Shown here in pieces: positions 1 to 8,418 of a stretch of 64,000 bases of DNA. The notes under the pieces are model-generated. The model was given only the letters and a program-made list of their open reading frames with translations, was not told the DNA's origin and searched no databases. The first letter of the stretch is position 1. Each line of letters opens with the position of its first letter. The position numbers and the translations under genes were made by a program. Source of the DNA: an uncultured Chitinophaga sp. (GTDB lineage: Bacteria > Bacteroidota > Bacteroidia > Cytophagales > Cyclobacteriaceae); NCBI GenBank assembly GCA_902168205.1, contig CABHOK010000001.1, positions 1-64,000 of the forward strand. The letters run 5' to 3'.

Positions 1-78
1 TGGACGCTGCCCGTACGCAACTGGAGTTTGGTGGTGAATCAATTTATCAACATCTTCGGAGAGCGGTGCAAAATATAA
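1..78 (+). CDS. IS256-family transposase, C-terminal fragment
   Basis: This partial reading frame enters from the left edge and stops at TAA 76-78. The 25 visible residues start WTLPVRNWSLVVNQF and end in FGERCKI. That agrees with the conserved C-terminus of IS256/mutator transposases, which carry a W-x-x-P-[IV]-R-x-W segment followed by a hydrophobic helix and F-x-x-R. These are DDE enzymes that move their element by copy-paste or cut-paste. The catalytic residues lie upstream of the window, so it cannot be said whether the gene is intact. Confidence 0.72.
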   Translation, partial: WTLPVRNWSLVVNQFINIFGERCKI

Positions 79-127
79 TCCCTTTACGCAGTTGCTTAGA
101 CGCTTACACACTTTTTTAGGCAGTGTC
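1..127 (+). mobile_element. Right end of an IS256-family insertion sequence
   Basis: The window opens inside the 3' end of an IS256 (mutator) type transposase gene, followed by a sequence at about 101-127 whose reverse complement begins GACACTGCCTAAAAAAGTGT, the kind of terminal inverted repeat found on IS256-family elements. The outer end is placed at 127 by the end of that repeat. The 8 bases that follow (gaaggata) would be the target duplication, but this cannot be checked because the left end lies outside the window. Confidence 0.7.
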
Positions 128-246
128 GAAGGATATAAACATGGAATTAATTCGACATAATATTTTGTGGGTAAACTTAAACGGAGACCGGTGACTCTGA
201 TGGGGAGGCGAGCAATTAACTAACGCCATTGCAAAAAGTATCTTCA

Positions 247-1194
247 TCAAAATATAACCGACATAAGTGCTATAAAACCTGCAAGCTCAATGATCGCTAA
301 ACCCATACCTGCAACAGGCATTATCTTTCTGGACTTTATATCCCTAAAAAAATCTCTTTTAATCTTGTCGTGACCCGCTACCGATTCAAGTTTTTTCAAG
401 ACTTCCTTATCTCTCGCACCAATAGAGTAAAACAAATAGTTCTGTTTAGTGAAGGTATGATCTTCCACAAGTCTAAAGAAGAATTCAGGCTTGTTATTCG
501 CTACCTCATATACTACTCTTTTATAATATGAATTTACATCATCCATAGGCAGCTTTGCAAGACTATCTCTCAATACGGCATATTCTATGATGGATATATT
601 TTGAATAAGATAATTCATTATTTCAAGATATCGATTGTGTCGCTCAACTGTACTATCGCGGATATACTTTATCCTTGCATCCGTGAATATCCTGAATTCA
701 CTATGATTCATCCTCTTATTTTTGAGCTTCTCCCACGAATCATACCTATCTTCAAAAGGATGACTATACATGCGAAATAAATGATCCACTTCTGTATTCA
801 CCACACTATACCGATCCAAATAATAAGCATTATTTAACTCTTCGTTTGCCACAGCAGTATTTACCACAGGCATCAACAACACTTCCCTCTTCATTTTTTT
901 AGAGTCTCGAATGAGTGTCAAGCTGCCATCCTTCTGAATGATCTTAACTTTTTTACCGATATAGGTACTATCTGATTGCCAAACGAGCGTATCGACACTA
1001 GCAATTCTATATCCTCTTGGTGCGGCCCCGTAGTAGCTCCCCATCTCAAAAACAAGCGCATCTGTTTTACCCAGATCAACATAATACACTCTCGATCTTT
1101 TAATAGCCTCCAGCAGCACCTTACTCGAATCATTTTGAGCCAAAGCCAAAATTGAATTGATCAAGTTTAAAATCACAACTAAAGTATATTTCAT
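247..1194 (-). CDS. Hypothetical secreted protein with C-terminal hydrophobic segment
   Basis: I do not recognise this protein. The reading frame is open up to 1284, but the start is placed at ATG 1194 (MKYTLVVILNLINSILALAQ), because this gives a clean signal peptide ending in ALA-Q and a product of 315 residues. The mature part is rich in charged and aromatic residues without an obvious motif. The last 25 residues are strongly hydrophobic and could anchor the protein in the membrane. It lies 90 bp downstream of the VWA gene on the same strand and may share its transcript. The downstream neighbour is the insertion-sequence end, so this is the edge of the local gene order. Confidence 0.7.
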   Translation of the reverse strand: MKYTLVVILNLINSILALAQNDSSKVLLEAIKRSRVYYVDLGKTDALVFEMGSYYGAAPRGYRIASVDTLVWQSDSTYIGKKVKIIQKDGSLTLIRDSKKMKREVLLMPVVNTAVANEELNNAYYLDRYSVVNTEVDHLFRMYSHPFEDRYDSWEKLKNKRMNHSEFRIFTDARIKYIRDSTVERHNRYLEIMNYLIQNISIIEYAVLRDSLAKLPMDDVNSYYKRVVYEVANNKPEFFFRLVEDHTFTKQNYLFYSIGARDKEVLKKLESVAGHDKIKRDFFRDIKSRKIMPVAGMGLAIIELAGFIALMSVIF

Positions 1195-1284
1195 ATCAAC
1201 CATCCGCATTAAGCCAATATTTATTCTAAAGCCAAGCGGCAACGCACCCAACAGGTACGTTGCCGGCAAAAAACCATCAACCAA

Positions 1285-2436
1285 CTACTCCCACTTCAGA
1301 TTTTTAGCTGTGCCTTTCTGCTTGATCGATTTCATCATCGATGCATCCAGCATGGCATCCTTGCTTTGTTGCGATGCATTTTTTGATATATACTCCTGGC
1401 GTTGCTTATTCAACGACAGTATTTCATCCTGAATCTTCTTACGCTCCTGCGACTTTTGCTGCACATATACCTTGCGTTGCTCGATAGTCATGCTTTTCAT
1501 TTCCGTTGGCAAATCTTCTGTTTTTGTTTCAGTAATTACCTTATCGTTATCTTTGGCAGCATCCACCAAATCCCAACTGGAGTTTTTATAGGCATGTGAA
1601 CTCTTGGAGACAGCTCGTTCAGCTTTATTTGCCTTACCGTAGCTTTCGGCATTATTATCCTGCACAACCTGTTGTGACTTTTTATACGATCCGGTTTTAC
1701 CGTAGTATATATAGGTAGTATTCAGTTGATCATTCAGCGCAGCGATCTTATCATCATAGGGTGTTGGTATATATACTGTTTTACTATTCTGCTGGATACT
1801 CATAAATGTACCACCTGTTAAATCTGCGCCACTCTTCCAGTTGGTGAGTATACCTTCATTAAAGTCACCACAGAAAATTGTATTTACGACAACACCTTTT
1901 TCTTTAGCCTGCGAACATGCCAGTTGATACGACACTGATCCTTGCGTGAAGGGCTCGTTGCCGGCAATAAAGATCATCTTCAAATCTGCATCCGAGGCTG
2001 ACCAGGCTAACTGGTTCAATGATGTTCGGATAACATGCCCACAAAATTCATTACCACCATTGGTACGAAGCGAGAATAACTTTTCAGAGATAACATCAAG
2101 ATCGTCAGACAACGGACTCACCTGCCGGATATATCCCTCTGATTCAGGCAAACCATCGTTGCCATATTCATATAGCGCAATCTTTATCTCTGGTTGCGAG
2201 CCATCACCACATTTAGCGGCTGCCAGTTCATTTACAATTTTCCATAGCTGCGCTTTCGCCTGATCAATAAGACCGTCCATGCTGTTGCTGGTATCAAGCA
2301 GCAGTGCTAACATGATCGTTTGAGGTTTTGCTGGTTCCTGCTCATCTATAGATTCTGACGTAAATGCCATCAGGAAAACCACAACCGAAAACACAAATGC
2401 TTTCGGCAAAATGCTGAAGTAGATTATAGGCTTCAT
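1285..2436 (-). CDS. VWA domain protein, membrane-anchored or exported
   Basis: A 383-residue protein with an N-terminal hydrophobic segment (about residues 8-26) and a von Willebrand factor A domain at about residues 40-230. The metal-ion adhesion motif is visible as DTSNS (DxSxS), with supporting threonine in LRTNGG. The domain has three or more cysteines, some of which could form disulphides after export. The C-terminal 130 residues are lysine- and glutamine-rich and probably a coiled coil (KVYVQQKSQERKKIQDEI region). VWA domains bind protein or ligand partners through a bound metal; the partner here is unknown. It is divergent from the LytS-type kinase gene. Confidence 0.85.
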   Translation of the reverse strand: MKPIIYFSILPKAFVFSVVVFLMAFTSESIDEQEPAKPQTIMLALLLDTSNSMDGLIDQAKAQLWKIVNELAAAKCGDGSQPEIKIALYEYGNDGLPESEGYIRQVSPLSDDLDVISEKLFSLRTNGGNEFCGHVIRTSLNQLAWSASDADLKMIFIAGNEPFTQGSVSYQLACSQAKEKGVVVNTIFCGDFNEGILTNWKSGADLTGGTFMSIQQNSKTVYIPTPYDDKIAALNDQLNTTYIYYGKTGSYKKSQQVVQDNNAESYGKANKAERAVSKSSHAYKNSSWDLVDAAKDNDKVITETKTEDLPTEMKSMTIEQRKVYVQQKSQERKKIQDEILSLNKQRQEYISKNASQQSKDAMLDASMMKSIKQKGTAKNLKWE

Positions 2437-2533
2437 AATTCCGTTTTTGTTTCAGTAAATTTTACATGAAAAAAGTTGAGATGGCACCTGAACTCCGTAG
2501 GGGACAATATTGGCTTAGTGAGGATCACAAACC

Positions 2534-2565
2534 ACTGGGTAAACCGGCAAAACTTGCCTCCCAGT
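2534..2565. other. Two-tier stem-loop between divergent genes
   Basis: ACTGGG (2534-2539) pairs with CCCAGT (2560-2565), and inside it GGCAA (2546-2550) pairs with TTGCC (2554-2558) across an AAC loop. It sits 50 bp before the start of the kinase gene at 2616 and in the 5' region shared with the VWA gene. There is no U-run, so it is not a usual terminator. It may be a leader structure or a protein-binding dyad. Confidence 0.45.
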
Positions 2566-2615
2566 CTCAAAAGAGATAAAAATTATAATGTTAACTTTCC
2601 GATGTCAAGCCACAC

Positions 2616-4556
2616 ATGAGCCGGAAACTTCTGTTATACTCTGTCATCACTACCTTTCTTTTGATGGGCATGAATTGCTTTGCTCAGAAAAAGGCAGAAT
2701 CATATAAAAGTCTCAAGAAGCGGTCGACCCGAACTGAAGCTGAACAGTTGCTACAGGAAGCAGAAACATTAAAGTATAATAATCCGGATGAAGCACTTGA
2801 CAAAGTACAGGAGGCCTTAGCGATGAGTATAGCGCAGCATGACGATTTCACCGAAGGTCGCTCCTATATATTATTAGCCGAAATCAACGAAGGAATTTTC
2901 GTATGGAAACTCGCTTACGAAAACTATCTGCGTGCACAGGAAAAACTATCAGCCTACAGCGTTACCGAAGAGTATATAAAAACCATAAAAGGTCTAGGCA
3001 ACACAAGTCTTGAACTAAAGAATTATGATGCCGCATTGAAATATTACGAACAAGGCTTATCGATGCGATTGTCTGGAACCGGGCAACGAGAACTTCTGAT
3101 TGGCAAATCGGAAGTATACTATCAGATGGGAAATTACCAGGAAGCACTGAAAGTACTCGAGACACTAAGAAGTCCGAAAGGATACGACCAGCAGGTAGAA
3201 AATTTAATAACGAAAGTAAAAGTGCGGATGAACGAAGTGGACAAACCACAGAATATATATGGCAATTCACTCAACACAATTCGCAGTGGAAAAAGTGTAA
3301 GTCCTAAAGAACAGGAAGCGGTACAGGAAACTAAAGAAGAGATCTCCGATGCATTGCAAGAGAACAAACTATACGATGAAGAAATAGGTTTACGGAAGCA
3401 GTCTATTGAATATAATCTCGAGACGAAAAATCTTGCCGAAGTAAGTAAAGACAAAGTTGCCATCAGTAAAAGTCTGGATGCAAAAGGAGAAACATCAGCT
3501 GCTATAAAAGAAGCTGAAGAAGCGGCCTCCATAGCCGACACCATAAACAATCCGAAAGAGCAGGCGAATGCCTTTCTTTCACTGGCTACCTTGTATGAAA
3601 AGAATGGTCAACCCGACAAGGCGCTGATTGCATTTAAGAAATATAGTGAAGCCGTAAGTAAGAATGAAAAGCTGAACGAAAGTATGCTGACGGAAAAATC
3701 TGAACTCATTCGAAAACAAAAAGACATTGAAGAGTATACCAAGAATGTATATATAGGCCAGCGCGAAGAAACCATTGAAGAAGAAACCGTATTCAGACAG
3801 CAACTTATTATTTATGGTTTATTGGCCATCATTCTCATCATTGCCATTACCTCGTTCTTCATCTTCAAAAATGCGCAAGCCAGTAAATTAGCCAACCGAT
3901 TACTCGCATTAAAATCATTACGTGGACAGATGAATCCGCATTTTATTTTCAATGCACTCAACTCGGTTAATCAATTTATATCGCAGCAGGACGAACGAAC
4001 AGCAAACCGTTTCCTATCCGAGTTTGCGTTACTTATGCGATTGGTACTTGAGCATTCGCAGGAAGACTTCATCACACTTCAAAAAGAACAGGAGATACTA
4101 TCGCTATATCTCAAACTGGAACATTACCGCTTTCGCGACAAATTCGATTATGAAATTAAGTCGGACGAATCGATTAACACCGAAGCAATACAGATTCCGC
4201 CTATGCTGATTCAGCCCTACATTGAAAATGCAGTGTGGCATGGTCTGCGGTATAAAGATGATAAAGGAAAACTCTCGCTTCACTTCTATAAGCAAAATGG
4301 AAGTCTGGTTGCAGAAATTACAGACGATGGTATAGGGCGAAAACGCTCCGCTGAATTGAAAACCGAGAATCAGAAGAAACACAACTCCACCGGGTTAAAA
4401 AATATAGAAGAACGACTGGCAATTATCAACAAAGTGTATAAAGTAAGCTATCGTGTTGTGATTGAAGATCGTACCGACAACAGCGGAACACGCGTACGTG
4501 TATATATGCCTATCAACAGCAAAATAAAATCATACGATGAAAGCCGTAATTATTGA
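2616..4556 (+). CDS. LytS-type sensor histidine kinase with TPR input domain
   Basis: A 646-residue kinase: signal peptide or anchor (residues 1-24), tetratricopeptide repeats over about residues 35-370, one transmembrane helix at about 396-417, then a His_kinase (PF06580) domain and a HATPase domain. The phospho-acceptor histidine sits in QMNPHFIFNALNS (about residue 442). The N-box is ENAVWHGL (about 535), and the glycine boxes are DDGIGRKRS and STGLKNIEERL. The TPR region is probably outside the cytoplasm and would sense a protein or ligand. The gene overlaps the next one by 20 bp, so the two form a two-component pair. This layout is common in Bacteroidota. The ligand and targets are unknown. 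Confidence 0.93.
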   Translation: MSRKLLLYSVITTFLLMGMNCFAQKKAESYKSLKKRSTRTEAEQLLQEAETLKYNNPDEALDKVQEALAMSIAQHDDFTEGRSYILLAEINEGIFVWKLAYENYLRAQEKLSAYSVTEEYIKTIKGLGNTSLELKNYDAALKYYEQGLSMRLSGTGQRELLIGKSEVYYQMGNYQEALKVLETLRSPKGYDQQVENLITKVKVRMNEVDKPQNIYGNSLNTIRSGKSVSPKEQEAVQETKEEISDALQENKLYDEEIGLRKQSIEYNLETKNLAEVSKDKVAISKSLDAKGETSAAIKEAEEAASIADTINNPKEQANAFLSLATLYEKNGQPDKALIAFKKYSEAVSKNEKLNESMLTEKSELIRKQKDIEEYTKNVYIGQREETIEEETVFRQQLIIYGLLAIILIIAITSFFIFKNAQASKLANRLLALKSLRGQMNPHFIFNALNSVNQFISQQDERTANRFLSEFALLMRLVLEHSQEDFITLQKEQEILSLYLKLEHYRFRDKFDYEIKSDESINTEAIQIPPMLIQPYIENAVWHGLRYKDDKGKLSLHFYKQNGSLVAEITDDGIGRKRSAELKTENQKKHNSTGLKNIEERLAIINKVYKVSYRVVIEDRTDNSGTRVRVYMPINSKIKSYDESRNY

Positions 4557-5277
4557 CGATGAAGAAGACAGCCGCAAGATACTGGCGAACTACCTGACTA
4601 AATATTGTCCGGATGTACAGGTTTGTGGGTTCGGTGAATCGGTAGCTACCGGCAAAGATGCTATTCAAAAATATAATCCTGATATAGTATTTCTTGATAT
4701 TGAAATGCCCTACGGCAACGGCTTCGATCTGTTGGACAGTATCGATGACATTGCTTTTGAAACTGTTTTTGTTACAGCCTTCGGCAATTACGCTATACAG
4801 GCACTAAACCAAAGTGCTGCCTACTACCTGCTAAAGCCTATTAACATTGACGAATTAATTAAGGCTGTAGAAAAAATAAAAAAAGAAAGAGCAGACGTAA
4901 ACTATACCCGACACACAAACATATTACTGGACAACATACGCACTCCGGTCAATCAGAAGATCATGCTTCCAACCATGGAAGGATTTGAGATTGTTACGAT
5001 CAACACCATTTTATACTGCGAAGCTGCCGACAACTTCACACGTTTCTACCTGGACAACAACAGCACATCGCTTCTGATCTGCAAAACGCTAAAGTACTTT
5101 GAAGAGATATTAAAAGATCATCGTTTTCTGCGCATCCACCGCTCCTACCTCATCAACCCTGATTATGTTATTCGCTATGCCAAAGGGAAAGGAGGAACGG
5201 TTACGATGAAGAACAATAAAGAACTGGAAATGTCTGCCGAAAAGAAGCAGCAATTTCTGGCAATGTTTGAACGCTAA
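4537..5277 (+). CDS. LytTR-family response regulator
   Basis: A 246-residue response regulator with a receiver domain (residues 1-120; acidic pocket D7-D8, phospho-acceptor D54 in FLDIEMP, conserved T/K at FVTAF and LLKPI) and a C-terminal LytTR DNA-binding domain (about residues 140-245; motifs LYCEAADNFTRFY, HRSYLINPDYV). The start codon lies inside the 3' end of the kinase gene (20-bp overlap), so translation is probably coupled. LytTR proteins bind direct repeats of short sites. No candidate target in the window is obvious. A palindromic repeat follows the stop codon directly. Confidence 0.95.
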   Translation: MKAVIIDDEEDSRKILANYLTKYCPDVQVCGFGESVATGKDAIQKYNPDIVFLDIEMPYGNGFDLLDSIDDIAFETVFVTAFGNYAIQALNQSAAYYLLKPINIDELIKAVEKIKKERADVNYTRHTNILLDNIRTPVNQKIMLPTMEGFEIVTINTILYCEAADNFTRFYLDNNSTSLLICKTLKYFEEILKDHRFLRIHRSYLINPDYVIRYAKGKGGTVTMKNNKELEMSAEKKQQFLAMFER

Positions 5278-5331
5278 CAGTGCAGGTCCAACGATTTGTA
5301 CCAATAAAGTTTCAAATCTTCGGACTTGAAA
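5278..5331. repeat. Diverged copy of a palindromic intergenic repeat
   Basis: Starting at the base after the regulator's stop codon, the sequence cagtgcaggtccaacgattt and its continuation to gtacc corresponds base by base to the left arm of the repeat at 5756-5783. It is followed by tttcaaatcttcggacttga at 5310-5329, matching the palindrome at 5791-5812 with a few substitutions. The pairing is weaker than in the downstream copy. The two copies bracket the RidA-like gene. Confidence 0.65.
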
Positions 5332-5370
5332 CGAATATACTATATTTAAGCAGATCGAAAACCAGCACGC

Positions 5371-5757
5371 ATGTCCATCATCAAACACAACCCATCCACT
5401 ATATTCCCTCAATACAAGAATTATAGTCATGCCATAGAAACAACTAGCGGTTCACGACATTTATTCATCAGCGGACTAAACGGCTACGAACTAGATGGAC
5501 ATTCGATGCCGGAATCATTTTGGGAGCAGGGAGTATTGATCTGGAAACATTTAGGCGAAATACTAAAGTCTGCAGGCATGACATATAGCAATCTTGTATC
5601 CGTACGAACCTATCTGTCAAGTCCTGAATATGACCGGGAGAATATAGAACTCCGAAAAAAGTTTTTAGGCGATCACCAGCCAGCTTTAACAGTAATATGC
5701 TGTCAATTGCTGGAGACAAAGTGGAAGCTTGAAGTTGAAGCAGTTGCAGCCGAATAA
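5371..5757 (+). CDS. RidA/YjgF-family protein, atypical
   Basis: A 128-residue protein of the RidA (YjgF/YER057c/UK114) family. Typical members are trimers that hydrolyse reactive enamine/imine intermediates of amino-acid metabolism in the cytoplasm. Family signatures seen are HLFISGLNGY, the central W-x-x-L-G-E-I-L-K-S-A-G-M helix, the VSVRTYL strand, and the end WKLEVEAVA. The arginine that binds the substrate carboxylate in canonical RidA (PAR near residue 105) is replaced: this protein reads QPALTVICC. It therefore probably belongs to one of the YjgF-like subgroups without deaminase activity. It stands alone between two copies of a palindromic repeat. Confidence 0.85.
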   Translation: MSIIKHNPSTIFPQYKNYSHAIETTSGSRHLFISGLNGYELDGHSMPESFWEQGVLIWKHLGEILKSAGMTYSNLVSVRTYLSSPEYDRENIELRKKFLGDHQPALTVICCQLLETKWKLEVEAVAAE

Positions 5758-5899
5758 CTGGTGCAAGTCTTTCGACTTGTACCTATCCTATTTCAAGTCT
5801 TCAGACTTGAAATACAGCATTCAGATACAATCTTAAATCCAACTCACCAGTCAGAAGACTGGATAATTTTTGGTACAAGTCGAAAGACTTGCACCAGTT
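5756..5899. repeat. Composite palindromic repeat with 28-bp perfect inverted arms
   Basis: The arm 5756-5783 (aactggtgcaagtctttcga and 8 more bases) is the exact reverse complement of 5872-5899. Between the arms lie two more palindromes: 5791-5812, with 10-bp arms tttcaagtct/agacttgaaa, and 5847-5862, ccagtc-agaa-gactgg. Each 28-bp arm also holds its own hairpin, caagtc-N4-gacttg, so the core CAAGTC/GACTTG occurs at least three times. The left arm begins within the RidA-like stop codon. The whole could fold as one branched hairpin. This resembles a BIME/REP-type repeat cluster, not a simple terminator, and there is no U-run. Confidence 0.8.
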
Positions 5900-5951
5900 C
5901 CTTTGCTAATGCAACCTTCGGTTATTCTTATTGTCAATAAAAGAAAAGTGA

Positions 5952-7067
5952 GTGAAAGAAAGAGAAAACTACATTGACAACATCCGGGTGTTACTCACCA
6001 TGCTTGTTGTATTGCACCATGCAGCAGTTACCTATGGAGCTCCGGGCGGGTGGTACTATAAAGAAGAGGCCAGTGATTTAGCTACACAATTATCGCTCAC
6101 GGTATTTGTTTCTGTGAACCAGTCGTTCTTCATGGGACTTTTCTTTTTTCTTTCTTCATATTTTATAACACCGTCTTACGAACGAAAAGGCGCAGGTCAG
6201 TTCTTACTTGATCGTCTAAAGCGACTGGGTATACCACTTGTCTTCTACTCGCTGGTCCTCTCACCTGTTACTATTTATATAGCTATTGCGCATCAGTATG
6301 AGGCACTAACCTTCATCGACTATTACGTAAATCGTGATCATTGGATTGAAACGGGGGTACTATGGTTTACAGCTGCTTTACTCATCTTTACTTCTGCTTT
6401 TGCATGGCTTCAGTATGTCTTCCACAAAAAACTTATAAGCACTTCAAAATTTCCAGGCAACAGGTCCATATTCATCTTCGCCATTATACTTGGCATCTTT
6501 TCATTTCTCGTTAGAATAGTATTTCCAATTGGCCGGACGTTATCTCCTTTTGGATTTCAGTTGGCGCATTTTCCGCAGTATATAGCTTTATTTAGTATTG
6601 GTATTATCGCTTACCGGAATCAATGGATATCAATGCTATCTTATCAACAAGGCAAAGTCTGGCTGTGGACAGCAGTTGCTTTGATCGTAGCAGGTTTCCC
6701 GGGTATCTATCTTCTGAAAACAGTAACACATAGTGAGATCAATACTTTCCTCGGAGGTTTCACAATTCAGTCATTTGTAAATGCGATGTGGGAACAATTG
6801 CTGGGGATATCAATTATTATCGCATTGCTTGGCATTGGCAAGTATACTTTGAACAACCAAGGTAGATTTTTTAAAAGCCTATCACGGAGTGCCTATGCCG
6901 TTTACATCATCCATCCTTTGGTGTTGGTGTGTATTTCTATCCTTCTGAAGGACTTATCAATAGCTCCGCTTTTGAAGTTTGTCATCTCCGGTATATCAGC
7001 TATTGCGATATCTTTTGTCGCGGCTGAATTACTCGTTCGCATTCCGATTGTGAAGGATATTGTCTAA
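5952..7067 (+). CDS. Acyltransferase family 3 membrane protein
   Basis: A 371-residue integral membrane protein of the acyltransferase-3 family (PF01757; OafA/OpgC/NodX relatives), which move acyl groups onto sugars or other exported molecules. It begins ENYIDNIRVLLTMLVVLHHA, the typical first helix with the conserved histidines, and has about ten hydrophobic segments, with SAYAVYIIHPLVLV near the C-terminus. The start is GTG at 5952, because no ATG lies upstream in frame and the family's N-terminus fits. The substrate is unknown. It stands alone, with a palindromic repeat upstream and the barstar-like gene downstream. Confidence 0.9.
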   Translation: MKERENYIDNIRVLLTMLVVLHHAAVTYGAPGGWYYKEEASDLATQLSLTVFVSVNQSFFMGLFFFLSSYFITPSYERKGAGQFLLDRLKRLGIPLVFYSLVLSPVTIYIAIAHQYEALTFIDYYVNRDHWIETGVLWFTAALLIFTSAFAWLQYVFHKKLISTSKFPGNRSIFIFAIILGIFSFLVRIVFPIGRTLSPFGFQLAHFPQYIALFSIGIIAYRNQWISMLSYQQGKVWLWTAVALIVAGFPGIYLLKTVTHSEINTFLGGFTIQSFVNAMWEQLLGISIIIALLGIGKYTLNNQGRFFKSLSRSAYAVYIIHPLVLVCISILLKDLSIAPLLKFVISGISAIAISFVAAELLVRIPIVKDIV

Positions 7068-7113
7068 AGATCCGGGTTATTGATTTTATTATTGGACGCT
7101 GGTATCTTCGCAA

Positions 7114-7131
7114 TACTACAATGATGTAGTA
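7114..7131. other. Short inverted repeat upstream of the barstar-like gene
   Basis: TACTACA (7114-7120) and TGTAGTA (7125-7131) are perfect inverted repeats separated by ATGA, 38 bp before the ATG at 7170. There is no U-run. It could be an operator dyad or a weak hairpin at the end of the acyltransferase transcript. Confidence 0.35.
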
Positions 7132-7169
7132 CATCCTCACCTCACTATTTATACTTCTCTGCTTTGCAA

Positions 7170-7616
7170 ATGAGAAAAACTAAAAAAACACTGACTGCTG
7201 ATGATATATTAAACGCATGGAAGTTGGGCAAAGAAATTGATTGGCGTCCTTTAACAGTACCGGAGAAATATCAATGGACAAGAGCCTGCATACGCCATTA
7301 TGGCATTCCTAATCGTACTATACCTGCCTTCAACTATATAATTGAAGGAAATCAAGTGACGCATGATGTTGATTTTTATTGTTTAATAGGAGAAGTGTTC
7401 TTTGGATATAAAGGCTACTTTGGAGGAGGCATAGATGCATTTGAGGATTGCTTTATTGAAATTGGAATGAGAGAGCCCTCAAAAATTGTTGTTGAGCAAG
7501 GCGCAACGGTAACGATTAAACATCATAAAGAATTAGCTAAAGTATTGGAAGATCATTACTTCGATATAATACTCGCCATTTTTCAACAGCACGGCTTCAA
7601 ACTCGTACTTGAATAA
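7170..7616 (+). CDS. Barstar-family protein (RNase inhibitor fold), orphan
   Basis: A 148-residue protein from ATG 7170 (an in-frame TTG at 7164 is less likely). The centre, at about residues 64-97, reads DFYCLIGEVFFGYKGYFGGG and continues IDAFEDCF. This is the barstar signature, in which the helix after Y-[FY]-G-x-x-x-D-A plugs the active site of barnase-type ribonucleases. The C-terminal half ends in a helix and a strand, FDIILAIFQQHGFKLVLE, as in barstar. The N-terminal 60 residues are an extension. Barstars act as cytoplasmic immunity proteins. No ribonuclease gene is adjacent, so it is either an orphan immunity gene or a regulator of a distant toxin. Confidence 0.7.
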   Translation: MRKTKKTLTADDILNAWKLGKEIDWRPLTVPEKYQWTRACIRHYGIPNRTIPAFNYIIEGNQVTHDVDFYCLIGEVFFGYKGYFGGGIDAFEDCFIEIGMREPSKIVVEQGATVTIKHHKELAKVLEDHYFDIILAIFQQHGFKLVLE

Positions 7617-7742
7617 CATAACCTCCAAAACGTTAGTAAGTATACTTTTATAATATTTTTTCTATATCGAAGTATATCTATACCCGCATCACGTATATTT
7701 AGTTGTTCATTAAATTATCGCAACCCCAACCCACAACTAATC

Positions 7743-8321
7743 ATGACTGCGGAAATTAATCAGCCGATTCCCAAGACCTATGCAAAAATTGATGAGGCTA
7801 CCAAAGCAATGGGTTTTACCATGGCTTCTGATATATTTACCTGTTCACTGCTTCGAACACTGGCTGCGTCTAAACCGGGAGGTAAATTTCTGGAATTAGG
7901 AACGGGCACCGGTCTATCAACGGCATGGATACTGGACGGAATGGACAGCACTTCTTCACTGATCTCGGTCGACTACGATGAAAAACTTTTGGATGTTGCC
8001 AACAAATTTCTGGGCACTGATAATCGCCTCGATCTCGTTTGCTCTGACGGAGAGAAATGGATCAACGATAACAAGCAACAAACCTTCGACTATATATTTG
8101 CCGATACCTGGCATGGTAAATATTTACTGCTGGCTGAAGCTTTGACCATGCTCAACCAGGGCGGCCTATATATAATTGATGACATGCTTCCACAACCGAA
8201 CTGGCCGGATGGTCATCACGAAAAAGCCACCAAGCTTATTCAGTATCTTGAAATGAGAAGCGACCTTCACCTTACGAAACAGGTATGGTCTACCGGAATT
8301 GTTGTAGCCGTAAAGAAATAG
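7743..8321 (+). CDS. Class I SAM-dependent O-methyltransferase-like protein
   Basis: A 192-residue methyltransferase with motif I KFLELGTGTGLST (about residues 49-61), motif II ISVDYDEKLL, and DYIFADTWHGKY and LYIIDDMLP as the post-I and motif IV positions. The last pattern, with an acidic pair after a hydrophobic strand, resembles metal-dependent caffeoyl-CoA-type O-methyltransferases and their tRNA-modifying relatives. The substrate cannot be read from the sequence. It has its own 126-bp AT-rich upstream region and no functional partner nearby. Confidence 0.85.
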   Translation: MTAEINQPIPKTYAKIDEATKAMGFTMASDIFTCSLLRTLAASKPGGKFLELGTGTGLSTAWILDGMDSTSSLISVDYDEKLLDVANKFLGTDNRLDLVCSDGEKWINDNKQQTFDYIFADTWHGKYLLLAEALTMLNQGGLYIIDDMLPQPNWPDGHHEKATKLIQYLEMRSDLHLTKQVWSTGIVVAVKK

Positions 8322-8418
8322 CTATACATCAACGGGCCGTCTAGTGGTTTTCTATATGCGAGATGCTTGATAATGTAAACAAGTGCTGCGTATATTTATA
8401 GGGTTATCCCCCCTGACT

